From Pseudisothecium myosuroides (lineage: Eukaryota; Streptophyta; Bryopsida; Hypnales; Lembophyllaceae): a DNA stretch of 64,000 nt. The first letter of the stretch is position 1, and every line of letters begins with the position of its first letter. Positions 1 through 12,780 of this stretch are shown one piece after another. Location: NCBI GenBank assembly GCA_951799445.1, contig OX637294.1:19617452-19681451 (forward strand). The letters are read 5' to 3'. The notes beneath the pieces are model-generated. The model had not been told where the DNA came from. It did not search any database and saw nothing but the letters and a program-made list of their open reading frames with translations. The position numbers and the translations under genes were made by a program.

Positions 1-1594
1 CACCTACAAAATTTGCATCACTACATAATTTTGTTACTTTGGAAATTGATACAACACAATGATATTTCAATCTGTACTAATTCAAAATTGTGTGGCTTCG
101 ACAATTAGCATTACAGCACTAAGAGCGTCCCCTATGGTCCTTTAGATGGTTGCTTGGAGCATTAGTTTGAAGGTCTAATAGGATTTGCCAAAAAATGGAA
201 TCCCTTGTCCTTCACTATTAGGCACGCCACTCCCATAGGCCTGCTGAATGATTGCCGCGCTACTTGGGCTCTTTTTAGTGAGCCCTTTTAAAGGAAAAAG
301 GCAAAGCAAAATATTGTCATCATTGCACGTTGACTCTCTTTCATTGTAGAATTGGTTTAAGGTAAGCCAATCCATTACCGCCACCTTCTCAATTCGGTCC
401 TCATATACCCATGGGATACATTTCAAAGGTGAAATATACACCCCTTATACATGAGGACAGAATTGAGAAGGTGACAATAATGGGTTGGTTCACCTTAGTC
501 CTTTTGCCTTTGTCCATCTGTCTTCCTTTTTTGGAATGAGGTGTCAAGGCCTTGAGCTACATTGCAATTCTGCAAAGGTTCTCATGCATGCCTCAAACTC
601 CAATGAGTTTGAAGAGCCACTTTTTGTCAGTTTGGAGGGCCAAAATTTGAAGGACAAAGACAAATCAGTGTACTGCACAGAGGAGCGGTTTTTAGTGTTA
701 GTTACAACCAGTCAACAAAAGAGTGAACACTGCATCCTGTTCACTTTAGCAAAGGACGGAGCAAAGCAATTTGTCTCTTCTCAGTTACCGCTTTCAGTCT
801 TGCCTAATCCTTGAACTCCGGTGCAACCAGTGACTGAGTTAAATTCCTTTGAGTGGCTGCTCATCTGAAGTGATTTCATGTTTTGGAGTGAAATTCCAAC
901 AATGCGGGAAGATTGACGTTGCATTGAGTGGCTCTGCTATCAAAAATAGAAGGATTCTTCAATACACCAATTGCGGCTTCAAGCATTCCCGATATTTCCA
1001 TGATCTGAAATAACGGGTTACGCATGCTGAGGAAGCAGAGAATTTATTTCAAAACTTACTTGAGACTTGAAAATTTTCTCCTTTCATTGCATGGGTTGCA
1101 ACTGTCATTGATTTGACAACTCACATTCCCCCCCTTGAAAATGATAATAACTTGAGTTTCACCGCATTCATACTTTGTTCAAAATTTCCAGATGCAACTC
1201 AAAATTCCCCTCCAGTGAGGCAAACAATTGGTAGATTGGTGAATATTCTGTTGTTGTAGAATGGAACTCCAATCCTACAAGGGTATTTAGCAGACAGGGA
1301 GAATTTGGTAAAGTTTTACCGTAAGTCAGCCAAGTTGCTTCAGATTTTCTCATGTTTGCAATGGAGAGTGAGTGCCTAAGTGGCGGGATGTGCTATTTAT
1401 GGAGGAACTGTAGAATAAGAAATAGCCATTTCAGAGAACATTGGAGAAATGGAGAGAATTGGACTGAGAATAGTACCCTCTAAATATAAGCCAAAAGCAG
1501 CAGCTACTAAACTCGGCATTGCAGCAAATATCATGAACCCTCCAGTTGTCTCACGTGTGCATGCTTGTTAGATTCGCTGTAAGAATCTGAATGG
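1..1594. other. AT-rich gene-free stretch
   Basis: No open frame here shows a recognisable domain, signal peptide or coherent exon chain. The longest, 109 codons on the + strand at 485-814, has no family resemblance I can name. The only structure I see is the inverted repeat at 359-496, listed separately. Confidence 0.6.
359..496. repeat. Imperfect inverted repeat (hairpin), 46-nt arms
   Basis: Arms 359-404 and 451-496 are reverse complements with about seven differences and a 46-nt loop. The inner part CACCTTCTCAATT is perfectly paired. Arm length, loop size and scattered mismatches would fit either a small foldback element or a plant MIRNA-type precursor. I recognise no known miRNA in the arms. 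Confidence 0.7.
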
Positions 1595-1596
1595 TA

Positions 1597-1758
1597 CCCT
1601 ACGTGAAGGTCAGGTTCACCATAAATTAAGTCAATTTTTTTTCCTTAAAGTGTCACATGTCATCTTGTGAATGGTGTGAGGTGATGTGAACCCCTAAGAA
1701 TATGACGTGGAAATTCAATTTCCTGCACTTAAGTACTAAATTGGACCTTCACATGCGG
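1597..1758. mobile_element. TA-flanked MITE, CCCTACGTGAAGGTC family, copy 1
   Basis: The left end CCCTACGTGAAGGTC and the right end, read in reverse complement as CCGCATGTGAAGGTC, are inverted with three mismatches. Both are bordered by TA (1595-1596 and 1759-1760), as expected for Tc1/mariner-type insertion. The 162-bp element has no coding capacity. Related copies lie at 25977-26141 and 31977-32167 and share internal blocks such as ATAAATT(T)AAGT and the GGTGTGAGGTGA-like segment. Confidence 0.7.
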
Positions 1759-1760
1759 TA

Positions 1761-4612
1761 TTCATTTCTATAGGAACCTTAAGGCAATATCAATATTAAT
1801 TGCATTGATGCTAATAGTATTTAGTCACTATTTGATTTTTAAAAGCAAAAAAAATTCATTCTTTACAAACATTTTCTTACAAAAAACTTTAAAAATATCC
1901 ATACTACCATAGCTACTAGGCAGGGTTGGAAAACATTAATTAGTCTAAAAATAGATGCCAAAATTTTACAGGAGCTATTTTTTTCAAAAATAAGAATTTG
2001 TATGGTGGAAAAAAGAATATTGATCCAATAAATATATATATTTAGCATCCACCAAACCTTACTTTTTGGAGGAAAATTTTTTCAACAGAAAGATTCTAAC
2101 CTTGTCCCACTTACAATATTCAAAGAAAATGATCTCTATAATCATATAGTAGTTGGTATTCATTCCAAGAGTACAAACTTATAGCATTATTTAATTGATT
2201 ATTGTAGCCTGTAAGTCTAAATATCAATATTAGTGTAATGGTATACTACTTTTCTGTGATGGCATATGTGACACTTGAGGTGACACTAATGCATTCAAGT
2301 GACATTATTTTGAATTAGTGTAGGAAGAAACATTATAGTATTGAACTTATTCTTTCCAAAAAAGAATAATTTGCCCTACTAGTGGAAGGGGGGTTAGCGG
2401 AAAATTTTAATTTTGTGAAAATTGCAATATTGGTAATTTTGCAATAAATAAAAATGCAATAATAAAGATAATTTAATTTCAATCAGCCTAATATTAAAAA
2501 TATGAAATATTTAAAAACGTAAAATATTGAAATTTGAAAATTGAAATTGAAATTTGAAATTGAAACAACTCCAAATTTTGAAATTGAAATTGAAATCTCC
2601 AAATTGAAATTGAAATTGAAATTGAAATTTGAAATTGAAACAACTCCAAATTTTCAAATTTTCAAAAAAAAATGAAGTTTAATAATTTACAAATTTGTAA
2701 GCTAATGGATATAGAGATTTATAAAAATTAAAGATTTTAAAGTTTTGAACATTAAAAAAAAATTACGTAGAGTAAACTTGCCAATCATTGCACAAACAAA
2801 ATTCAAATCCTTCTACATAAATATAGAGACTTGCATGTTCTGAAATTTGGCCTTTGAAAAACAAAATGCAAAAAGAATTTTTCTTACAAATTTTATTGCA
2901 ATTTAAAGGCAATGAAGATAAAAACCCAGTAAAAAATTCCTTGTAACCCTTCATCACATAGTATGCAGTCATCGGGCGGTGATACAAAATTTTGTTTCCA
3001 TCGCAATTGAATTGGTTTTTGAATTGTGTGGTTCCTGTTTGATAAATGGCAATGGTGGTTGTCTGTTTTTTAGATGTGTGTAGTATATAAATGGCCGGTT
3101 TACTCTAAGTAGGTGTCATTGGTAGCTCTAATAGCAACCAAGTTCTTAAGTTCTTATGTAGAAACAACATTGGACTATCTATGAAAAACATATAGATGGT
3201 TAGTTTTTGTAACTTTTATAATCAACTTAAATCTTCATGCCACTTTGCACAATTCAACCTCAATAGCATCTTCTTCTTCATACCTAAGTTGACAAATGTT
3301 GTTGCAAGGGTTTAAAAATATTTTGTAGTACCACTGCTTCAATAAGTGGCATTGATATGCAACTTCTCAAATAAAAGATTTTTGACAATTTTAGCCCAAA
3401 TCGAATCCTAGTCTCACAAGATTTTTAAAATGTTTTATAAAATCCTTAATATATTCATTAAAACAAAATAATGACAACAATGATGTCTGTAGTGAGTGAC
3501 TAAATTTGAAAACCACCAAATTGCACATGCAACAAGCAACCACAACACCATAACCTTTAAAGGATGCAACTCCCATGACTAAGATAGTCACCAAAATGTT
3601 TGAATTATTGAACCAATAGGTGCATTTTTTTGTTTCTACAATGAACAATCAAGTCATCCATGAGCCACTTTTTAGCCTCCTTGTCCTTTAATGGTTACTA
3701 GAATCAAAGTTGCAACTACTCCCAGAAATTGGATTAAGAAACAAAGACAAAGAGAAAGGTCGCCAAAGAGCTCTAATAGCCAAGAATTAAATATCAAAGC
3801 ATGTTAGTTGAAATCAATGGCACCTTCACACCCGCATGCATACCATAAACTCATAACTAAATATAGACATTAGAGAAAGAATGGGGCTTCATGAAGGCCA
3901 TTAGATATATTTTCAAAAATTAAAAATTGAAATTTAATGTGGCACTTGATGTTTTCAATAAAAAATTTAAGAAAACAAATTATTTTTCTACTTGCACATT
4001 TTGCACTACTAGTTCAACTTTGGTAGCCTTTTTGAGGCCCTATTCTTTTTTTAACGACTAAGTTATCCCCTAAGTGATATTTACTATGTTTTGTTTCTTG
4101 CCATATGTTGTATACTTCTATTTACGTTAATTTGCATATGGGGACAATCAAATGTTCCAAATGTTTCCATTGTTTAGATAACAAGAACACTTTTGAACTA
4201 AGGCAACATAAAATTTGCAATTTCTTCAAGTATTATCACATTTTAAATTAAAATTTTCAATTTTGAATTGTTGTTAAAATTTCTCTGCATGCCACAAACA
4301 TAAACAATTGCCAAAAAAAAATCTCACATATTGGGACTTCCACTTGTTGTAACTTTGCACAAATTGTGTGTAATTATTTTTCGTATCTTTGTTTATAAAT
4401 GCGTACATGGTCAAGATTTCTTCCTCTACTGCACTGTACAAAACAACCCTTGAATTTCCAAAATAAATAGTTCCTCTCATATGGGAACTTGTAAGTTAGC
4501 GGTCAGCAATGCTGCAAGACGTTGTGAGTCTCCATTCAAAGACTATTTCAGAGACTGTCAAGCTGTCATTTGCACAGAGCAAAAAACTTTACAAATTGAT
4601 TTTTTGCACATA
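1761..4612. other. AT-rich gene-free stretch
   Basis: Very AT-rich with runs of A and T and no supported gene. It holds the simple-sequence tract at 2525-2665. Around 2268-2325 there are three GTGACA(C)TT words in a small imperfect inverted arrangement. Confidence 0.6.
2525..2665. repeat. AAATTG-type simple-sequence tract
   Basis: Hexamer-like units AAATTG and GAAATT are repeated many times. A larger unit containing CAACTCCAAATTTT occurs twice (about 2563 and 2640), so the array is a short satellite with a higher-order period of about 75 bp. No coding frame. Confidence 0.8.
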
Positions 4613-4915
4613 TTGTAGTGTGCTCTTAAAGCGACCTTTTAAGAGCTGATTGCATTTGGGAGGAAGTTAAACTCCTTGAAACAATTTTCAGTAAATTTTG
4701 GTAGGAAGAAAAATGGAATTGGCATCTAACCCAAGTCGTTTCATATTTTTTGAACCTTCGTGGAATTAGTTATGAATTTTTGAAGTTGAAGCCCAGTGGT
4801 CACTAAAAGCGACCCCCTCTTGGAATGTACACTGTGGGTACATTGAAGAAAGCAAAATGTACCTCCGTGTTAGAGGTTGCTTTTAGAGCCGGGTCGCTTT
4901 TACAGCACCCTACCT
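4613..4915. mobile_element. TA-flanked MITE, AGGTAGGGTGC family
   Basis: The two 24-bp ends (from 4613, and reverse complement from 4915) match at 19 positions and share TAAAGCGACC or AAAAGCGACC at their inner edge. TA borders both sides (4611-4612, 4916-4917). The 303-bp element is noncoding. Its ends and internal text (TCTAACCCAA, TTATGAATTTT) resemble the element at 41937-42351. Confidence 0.6.
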
Positions 4916-4940
4916 TATAGGATCATGGACTAAACCAGTA

Positions 4941-5521
4941 CTCCCTCCATCTCGAAATAAATCTGGGGTTTCCTAGAAATGGCTAGGTTAATGCATGAGT
5001 TGTTCCTATTTTCAAGGAATTGCGGAGATATTGTAGCTTCTACTAAACCCCACAAGATGTGAAAAAATGGAAGTTAAAAGTGAAGCAACGCATGTTGAAA
5101 ACAAGTGGCGAAAGTGACAAATTTTTGTCCTTTTTGGAATTGCTTCAGTGGTATTAATTTTCATCATTCTTTGAGCAATATTGGTGCAGTGACGTTCATT
5201 GATGTCTATTGTATTCAATTCCAACAATATTTTGTGATTCAACTCCAATAAATTCTCAACAATAGATTTGTTAGTAGATGTTTTTGTACAGTTTTGGGTT
5301 GAATTTTTTGCCTTTGATTGGTTAGAAGTTGCATTTTGATTCCCTTTGCAACAATTGAATTGCTATAAAGTCTTTGGAGTGTGACATCTACAGATTCTTT
5401 TCCTTCAGGGTGTTTGAACTAGCTTTAGTTGTTGTCCATCAAGTTGTGGAGAGCCAATTCCAAATTTTATTTGAGACAAGTATATTTGGAAAACCCTGGA
5501 TTTATTTCAAGACAGAGGGAG
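4941..5521. mobile_element. Stowaway-like element with CTCCCTCC ends
   Basis: The left end starts CTCCCTCCATCTCGAAATAA. The right end in reverse complement starts CTCCCTCTGTCTTGAAATAA. The inverted repeats run about 31 bp and are followed by TA on each outer side (4939-4940 and 5522-5523). CTCCCTCC plus TA duplication is the hallmark of plant Stowaway MITEs, mobilised by mariner-like transposases. At 581 bp it is longer than typical Stowaways. I see no convincing transposase remnant inside. Confidence 0.8.
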
Positions 5522-5523
5522 TA

Positions 5524-8357
5524 TAAGAATGTGTGGGAGAAATTTTAAAAATTTTCACCCTACAGATTGCAAGATATTTGCGTTTTAAGTGGAAAAAAAT
5601 GAATTTTTGTGCACATTGTGTGACTACATTACTTAACTTTGAATCTTCTTAACTAAAACTTTTTGCACTACATATTTCGAATTTTAAAAAAATTATCATG
5701 AAGAATTGAATTGGGAATCTAGGGAAAAAATGTTAAGTAGAAGTTGGTACGAGATTGAAAGAAAAAGTAAATTGTTGATAGCTCTAAGATAGAATTGAAA
5801 CACACTAATCCCAAGTACGCTTAACCTTGTGGAATTTTTTGTTTTGAAAAAATGTGAAAATTGAGTTAAAAAACAAATCCTACACATTGATTTTTCAAGA
5901 AAATGCTATGATTGCTAGCAAATCAAAGAAGCTCCATAACTTTCACACCACTAATCCAAATGGAATCAATCAGAATACTCCATTTATACAAAAATGTTTA
6001 AAGAAAAAATCTATAATAAAAAATAAATTAAAGCTTTTATTTTATTTTTTGTGGATTTTTTTGCAACCCAATCTTCCTTGTTTTAAAGTTTTTGTGGCAA
6101 CACTTTTGTTCCTGAGCACCAATTGAGATAAAATGATATTCCTTCAAAGATTATTGTTTTTCTATATTACAAAAAAGTTTCAAAAAACCACATCAAAAAT
6201 TGAGGTTACACAAGTCTACCCAAAATCCATTTTGTCCTCCATAGGGAATATAGGACTTTAGAAGTTGAGATATATAAAACATGTATAATTGAATAGAAAA
6301 TTTGATATAATATTAATTTCAACGACACTAGAATGTGAACTTGCAAGCACAAGCCTACGAGCTTTGAGCGGGGATTTATAAGCGTTGAGCACAAAATTCT
6401 AAAAAAAATAAAAAATTCAATATTATTTCAAAAAATAGACTTTATTCCAAAAATGGGCTAATTTTACCATTTTTAGTAAAATTTGGAACCTATTGTAGTG
6501 AATCTATTATCGTGGATCTATTACAGTGGATCTATTACCATGGGATTCTTAAATGAATACAAAGGTTCAAGATTTTTTATATTGTAGAATTTGGGAAGCA
6601 TAGAATTCAATATTCACAAACAATATGGGTGCATAAAACAAATATTATAACTCAAAATACAATTATAATGAATATGAAACTGAATAACATTGTTTTTCTC
6701 CAAACTTGATTGCTATTGAAGGAGCTATATTTGTAAGTCCAAATGCAATCTTCTTGTCTCAAAGAAAGAACATTGACATTCCCAACAATTTAGGTACAAT
6801 TGGCATTTTCATTTCGAATGATGATAACACCATAACTACTAAGCATGCATTTAACTTCATTGAAGTTGAAGTTTGGAGAGTGTATAAATTTGTCTTCTTT
6901 TAGGTTAATTTTTGTAGAAGTAATGAAATTGTTTAGATTTAAAAAAATAATAATTTGGTTGATAGGAGTTCATTATCTCAACTTCAATAATTTGTACATA
7001 CTTGATTCAACTTTGCTTTATTTGTAATCTACTCCTTTTTAGAAATTTCCTTAATTTCTACTTTCCATCCTTCTTTCAAAACAACCATTATGTGGTTTAA
7101 TTCAATAACAATTATGTTTGTTTGTCTTCACAATTCTTGATATTAACCCTTAAAAGACATTTCATGTCTAGGTTTAATCAAACTTCATTAGATTTCTAAA
7201 TTGAAACACACATTTCAAAAATTTGATATTTTTGACATGTAGCAATACATGTTTAAAATTAATTTCAAAATATCAAAATTATACATGTCAAATTGAATTT
7301 TATGTGATTTTGAAAAAAATTGTTTGTAAAAATTGTGGTAATTAAAAAAATAATAGAAATAATAGTGAAAACCATCATGGTGTAACTGGCTATAACTTTC
7401 AATAGGGAAATTTTGTTCTTGCATTTGGCCAAATTGTGTTAGTACTTTAGATTGGTTTATGTGAGTTGGTGCCTAAGCATTGGGTTTGGTAAACAATGCT
7501 ACATTGAGTGGAGATTCTTAGTGGCTACAGTGAGTGGAGACTCTTGGATCAATTGACATTGACAACAACATAAGGTGAATGCACCCAAAACCGTCAATGT
7601 TAAGCAATTCAGCATAGTTGGAGGCAACTTTTCCTAAAATTGATATTTTGTAGTATTAGCGAGTGAAAATGATGAATATTAAAAAAAAAATAGATTTTTC
7701 GGATGTGGTATGCAATTTCTATGATTTTTCAAAGTGTCGGCTCCCTAGACCACTGAAACTGTCACATAGGTGCACCTTGAACCTAAATCTGCAAAAATTA
7801 GCAGTCAACGAATCAGAGTTAAGTATGTGTCCTTCAAATTCATCAACAAATCAGAGTTAACCATTTGTAGGACACATTAACAAATGTCTAGGGACACATT
7901 TAGTGGACCTCTAGGGTACAGGAATGGGTACAGGGATGCTTTTGGGTGTTTCTACCTTACATGTTGTCACAACAAGACCTTGGCAAACAAAAATGAATTT
8001 ATTTGAAGAGCAACTAGCGTGGAAATATTGGTGACAAAAGTTGGAGGATCAATTGATGGCTCCAAAAATCTAAATTATGTGCTAGTCTCGTAAAGGATAG
8101 AAAATTATTGGTAGAGTAATTACATCAGGCAAGAGGAGATCACAAAGGATGCTAGTATGTTGGACAAGGTAGTTTTTGATTGGACTCTTTAAGCCCTACA
8201 AGCTCAAGGGTTTGGGACTATATACAAATGTGTCATAAAATATGAGTTCTATAATTTCTTAAAAATTTGTATCAAAGGAGACAATGTTAAGCATCAATAG
8301 TAGAATGTATCCACAATGTCAAAATTTCAAAACTATTTGTAGATTTTCTTCAAATGC
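5524..8357. other. AT-rich gene-free stretch
   Basis: No supported gene. 5530-5700 read on the minus strand resembles interior text of the element at 46399-47299 (for example ATATCTTGCAATCTG and CCACACA), so it is probably an old fragment of that family. 6487-6548 holds about three degenerate copies of an 18-bp unit around GTGGATCTATTA. Confidence 0.5.
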
Positions 8358-8614
8358 ATGAGATGTTTTTTGGGGTCTTTGGAGGGCCGTTTCAGGGCCG
8401 TTCCCCGATTTGGCCCGATTCTATGAACAGTGATACGGTTGTCAGAAAAAAAATTGATTTTTTTTTTGCAAATATCATTTTGAGCAAAAAAAATTTTGTC
8501 CAAAAATGACGTGGCAGTGGTTCTGCCACATTAGCCAGTTGTTGCAGCACGTTCCCGTAGCCTAAAAACGCAGAGGAACTCGCAGCCCTCTAAGACCCCG
8601 AATCCCTTCTAATG
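8358..8614. mobile_element. MITE, GGGGTCTTNGAGGGC family, copy 1
   Basis: The left end near 8358 contains GGGGTCTTTGGAGGGCCG. The right end near 8614, in reverse complement, contains GGGGTCTTAGAGGGCTGCG. The middle carries TGACGTGGCA followed closely by TGCCACA. The element at 32397-32676 shares CCGTTTCAGGG(C/T)CGTTCCC near one end and GAGTTCC near the other, so the two are relatives. Exact ends and target duplication are uncertain. Confidence 0.55.
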
Positions 8615-8751
8615 ACAATTTTGAAGTTTTAACTCTAGAAATTCACAAAAATGCAAATTCTATCTTTAACATTTGATTTTTTTATGATTGGTAAAAATTA
8701 CAGTTTCAATTAATTTGTGAAAAAAGAAATTAACTTTAACAACAAAGAACA

Positions 8752-9478
8752 AGGTCGTTGCAAGAAACACTTGTCTTTTTTTTGTCCCCTTGGCCTTGAA
8801 CATGTGGTGCTTTGTTCATAATTTTGGCATTGTATGTCCATTTTTTATAAAATTTTAAATTAAGGTACATGTGGTAGTTTCAGACATTGAATTATTTTTT
8901 TAATTACTTAGAATTAGTTTATTATTTTTAAACTACCTTCAATTGAATGTCTACCTTGGCCATTTGGGGGTTTAGATTTATTTTCAATCCAAAAAAACAA
9001 ATTTGAAAGTGAAAATTGGGATACAAGGACTTCTACTAAAGTTATACAAGCCTACAATTGCAAAGAGATTTTCAACAAACAATAAAGTGTTTAACTCCTA
9101 CATATTCTCAAAGTGCACTACCTTTGCGCATGTGCAAAAAATACAATTTTTTTCCCGAAGATGCAAATGGTTGAAAAGAAACATCTTCAAACTAGAAAGA
9201 ATGTATTTTTTTTAATTAATCAGTTTGAATTGTTTTACTATTTTCTAAAAAGCAAATTCCAAAGTATCTATTTTCTTGTATTTTCCATCACTCTTTGAGT
9301 GCGCATAACTTTTAGAGATAAAATTATCTAGGCTTGAATTTTCACTCACATACTATTTAAAATGCTTTACAAATTATCCATATTTTATTTTATTTTTAAA
9401 AATTTATTCCAAAAGTCACATTACTCCAATACTCATGCCATTTTGAGCCAAAAACAACAAGTGTTTCTTGCAACAACC
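8752..9478. mobile_element. 4-bp-TSD element, TGCAAGAAACACTTG family, copy 1
   Basis: Both termini carry TTGCAAGAAACACTTG in inverted orientation. The left end reads AGGTCGTTGC and the right, in reverse complement, GGGTTGTTGC. The 4 bp outside each end are AACA, a candidate target-site duplication. The element is about 727 bp, AT-rich, and without a plausible transposase. Relatives are at 27579-28318, 45209-45941 and 55264-56108. Confidence 0.8.
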
Positions 9479-9479
9479 C

Positions 9480-12250
9480 AACATCAATATTTTCTTCAAA
9501 TAATAAACTTTACTACATTAGGCAAATGCTAAACTCTTTGTGCTATTTTCCTCATAGTTGGTATTTTAGCAAAGCGATATTAGTTTTGAATATAGAAATA
9601 GAGAGTATATTTGATCTATAGTAGTTCATTTAGAAAAATAAAATTTTGAATTTTTTTGTTTATTTTTGGCCATATGGTTTCCATATTTTTTTTGAATTAT
9701 AAAAAAATTGGGATTTCAAAGTTGCTAAATTTAAGATAATGTACCTAATTGTGACATGTTTCTAAATTCAAATCCAAAAAATTCTTGCCTAAATGTCTAA
9801 AGTATGGAACCTCGTCATTTATGTGAGTCTTTGGCCAAATTTAGCTACATCTATTTTTCAACAAATAAAAAATTCATAGTTTATTCACATGGTCCACAAT
9901 AAGCGTATTCTAAAAGAATCTAAAATTTGATTTTGACTCTAATAAAACATTTTATAGTTCTATAATAGGAACCATTTCCAAAACCATGTTCATATAAATT
10001 TAGGTGGTGTTACTTTAGCCTAGGCACTAGCTACGTTTAAGATTGACCGCAAGGGCTAGGGCTAGAGCTCATCTAATCTTGTGGCCTTTTCACCACATAG
10101 GGATGAGCAGAGGATAATGTAAATCTCTCTTATTTTGGAGAAGATAATTTTGTATTTTGTGAATTCTTTAAGCTAATGTAGGAGTTTTGTAAAGCAACCA
10201 AACACTAAAAAGGTTCTCTAACATAGAGGTATATATTGCTCATAGCATCAATTGCCTTCATGTTCAAATAGTGAACATATATATCAAGGAGTGGAAATTT
10301 TTAGAGCCTTGTATAAAACCAACTTCAAAATTCATAACTAATTCCACAAAAGTTCAAAAATATTAAACAACTTGGATTAGGTGCCAATTCCATCTATTTT
10401 TCTAAGAGAATTGAAAATTATGTCAATAAGCCAAATTCTCCCAAATTGCATATCAACTAAGAAATGGTCATTTTATCTACCTCCTACCATGAATGAAGGC
10501 TTTAATTTTCAAATACAACTTCAAATTTGATTGTATGATGGTAAATGACGTAACACCTAATTGTGGTTCATTTGGATCCATCACCGGCATTGTTTTGTGT
10601 AAATTCTTGTCTAAAATGTACAACCTCCATATATGAGAACCTAGGGTTGATTTTAAGTTCATCTATTTTTAAAACTTTAAATATTCACAGTTTACTCATA
10701 TAGAATTCAAAAATGAATTTTAAGAAAATCTAAAATCTCCTTTCAATTGCCAACAAAATCCAACAAAAGAAATTTTAGTTTACTAGTAGGAACGACACTC
10801 AAAACCTTCTTCAGATGCATTTAAGGTAAATCAACCTATGATAGGTAGAATGATGGTTTGCCCTGCTGGCTTTGTTAAGAAATTTTGAATTCTTTTCTAC
10901 ATAAAGACAAATGTGAGAAATGTGGAGAGCAATGGAAATTTTATTTTTTCACAATGCTCATATTTGTAATGGATTTTTGAAGTGTGCTGCCCAATTGGCC
11001 CAAAAGAATATCTAGAGTACCCCAAAACCAACAAAATGTGTATCCATAATGGTCATCTTACTTACCTAAAGCAGTCACAATATTTTCTTTAAATGGCCAC
11101 AATATGAAGGCCTAAAAAGATTACTTCTTGTCATGAATTTACACTCAAAAGGTGGAAGTTCCTATTACAATCCCTAGTCACTCCATCACCATCATCCGAG
11201 ACATTGATTGTAGCCACTAACTCAACCTAATGTAGCCCCAATCTCATTTATTGAAAAAAAGTTTGTCATGGATTGATGCAAGACTTTAATGGATCCAATT
11301 TTCAAGGTGTTTCTGATGGGTCTTTTGCATGTCACAAGTTGGTTTATTTTGGGTGGTGTTCCCTTAATTAGTTCCTTCCAACATATGAAAGATCCTGTAG
11401 CTGGTGTAAAATGAACTGAGTGAAATTTGAAAATTACCATTTTAATTTCGATATTTTAGATTGTATAACCAAACAAAAAACTAGGACTATAAGAAATGAA
11501 TTGCTTATGAAAAAGAAATGACGTTTTTTCATCCTTTCTCCAATTAAGAACAAGCAAATTTTAATTGTCCCCATATAAGCCCATGTCGGTTCCTAGCTAA
11601 GTAACCCAAGGGTATAGCCAGTTGGAATCGGTTCTCATATTCAAATTGCGGTTTTAGGGATTACGGTTGCTACCAAAGTATTTGATGTTTTAGGGTCCTC
11701 ATTTGATATTTTTGAGTGTTGTCATGATGTTTTAAGGTGTTAATATGTTGTTTTTGAATGTTGCTTTAATATTCTAGGGGGTGTTGTTTTGATGTTTTGG
11801 AGTGATGATTTGATGTTTTTGGGCATTGTTTTGATATTATTGAGTCTTATGTTCAAATTTTCTTGCTTTAATTAATACTTGTAGTTGATTTCTAAGCATG
11901 ATTTGAAATGATTCTTTATCATAAGTTGTGATGAGTGTTGAATTAGTGTGCAATTTGCCTTGCATTGATGAATTGCCTTCAACTTAGTATTTGAACCAAG
12001 TTGTAATTTTGAATTAAATGATTAAGCTTAGATAACAACCGAATGACCATGGAGCCATTGAATGATATCTGAAAAGAAGGCAAAAAATTGAATCACCCCA
12101 TGAACTCCCGTTCACTAGTTCCTCCATTTCCCCGTTCCCTTGTTCCCCCATAGGTGAAACTTTTCACCTTAAGGCAAGACCGGACCATACTGGCCATGGA
12201 GGATTGACCCTCCTTATTGCCCTGTATTTTACCCCTCAAGAAAACACTAG
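9480..12250. other. AT-rich gene-free stretch with degenerate GATGTTTT repeats
   Basis: No gene is supported. From 11680 to 11855 a degenerate tandem array of a TTTGATGTTTTNGGGTGTT-like unit recurs about six times at 25-40-bp spacing. It contains no long open frame. Confidence 0.5.
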
Positions 12251-12780
12251 AATTTTTTATTTGTCACCCATGATAATAAAATTTTCAAATTCTGAATTCA
12301 TATTTGTGATCAAAGGTCCCAAATTAGGTAGGAGAGGTAAAGAAATACAAAATTTACGCAACACAAAATAGGGGAAATCTTTTACATTTGTAGGACATTA
12401 AATCCGTTTCACAAAGTGGGACAAGCAGGGTAAATGTTGTATTCTCCGGGATAAAAGTAAAAAACACCCTATTTTGTGATGTGTCTAGGATATGTTATAG
12501 ACCTTAGCTAGCTAATTTGGGGTCTCTAATTGCAAATATGAATTTAGATTTTGCAATTTTTTTCATATGTGGCAAATAAAAAACTCTTGCGTATCTCCTT
12601 GGGGTAAATCCACCCTGCTAGTCCCACTTTGTGAGTCAAGCTTACCGTCCAAAAAAAGCCCCCTATTTTGTGCTGTGATAAATCTATGTTCTTGACCTCT
12701 CCTAGCTAATTTGGGGCCTCTGATTGCAAATATGAATTCAGAATTTGCAAACTTTATCATGTGTAGCAAATAAAAAATTT
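12251..12780. repeat. Long imperfect inverted repeat with an extra internal copy
   Basis: The left arm (about 12251-12430) is the reverse complement of the right arm (about 12608-12780). Shared words include CACAAAGTGGGAC, CACAAAATAGGGG, GGAGAGGT and TCTGAATTCATATTTG. A third copy of the outer arm lies at 12478-12590 in the same orientation as the right arm (CTAGCTAATTTGGGG, TTGCAAATATGAATT). This looks like a foldback or MITE-type element with a nested duplication, just upstream of the XBAT35-like gene's repeat-rich leader. Confidence 0.75.

Noticed and set aside
485..814. 109-codon + strand frame
   Set aside because: No family likeness, no splice context, and begins inside the hairpin repeat.
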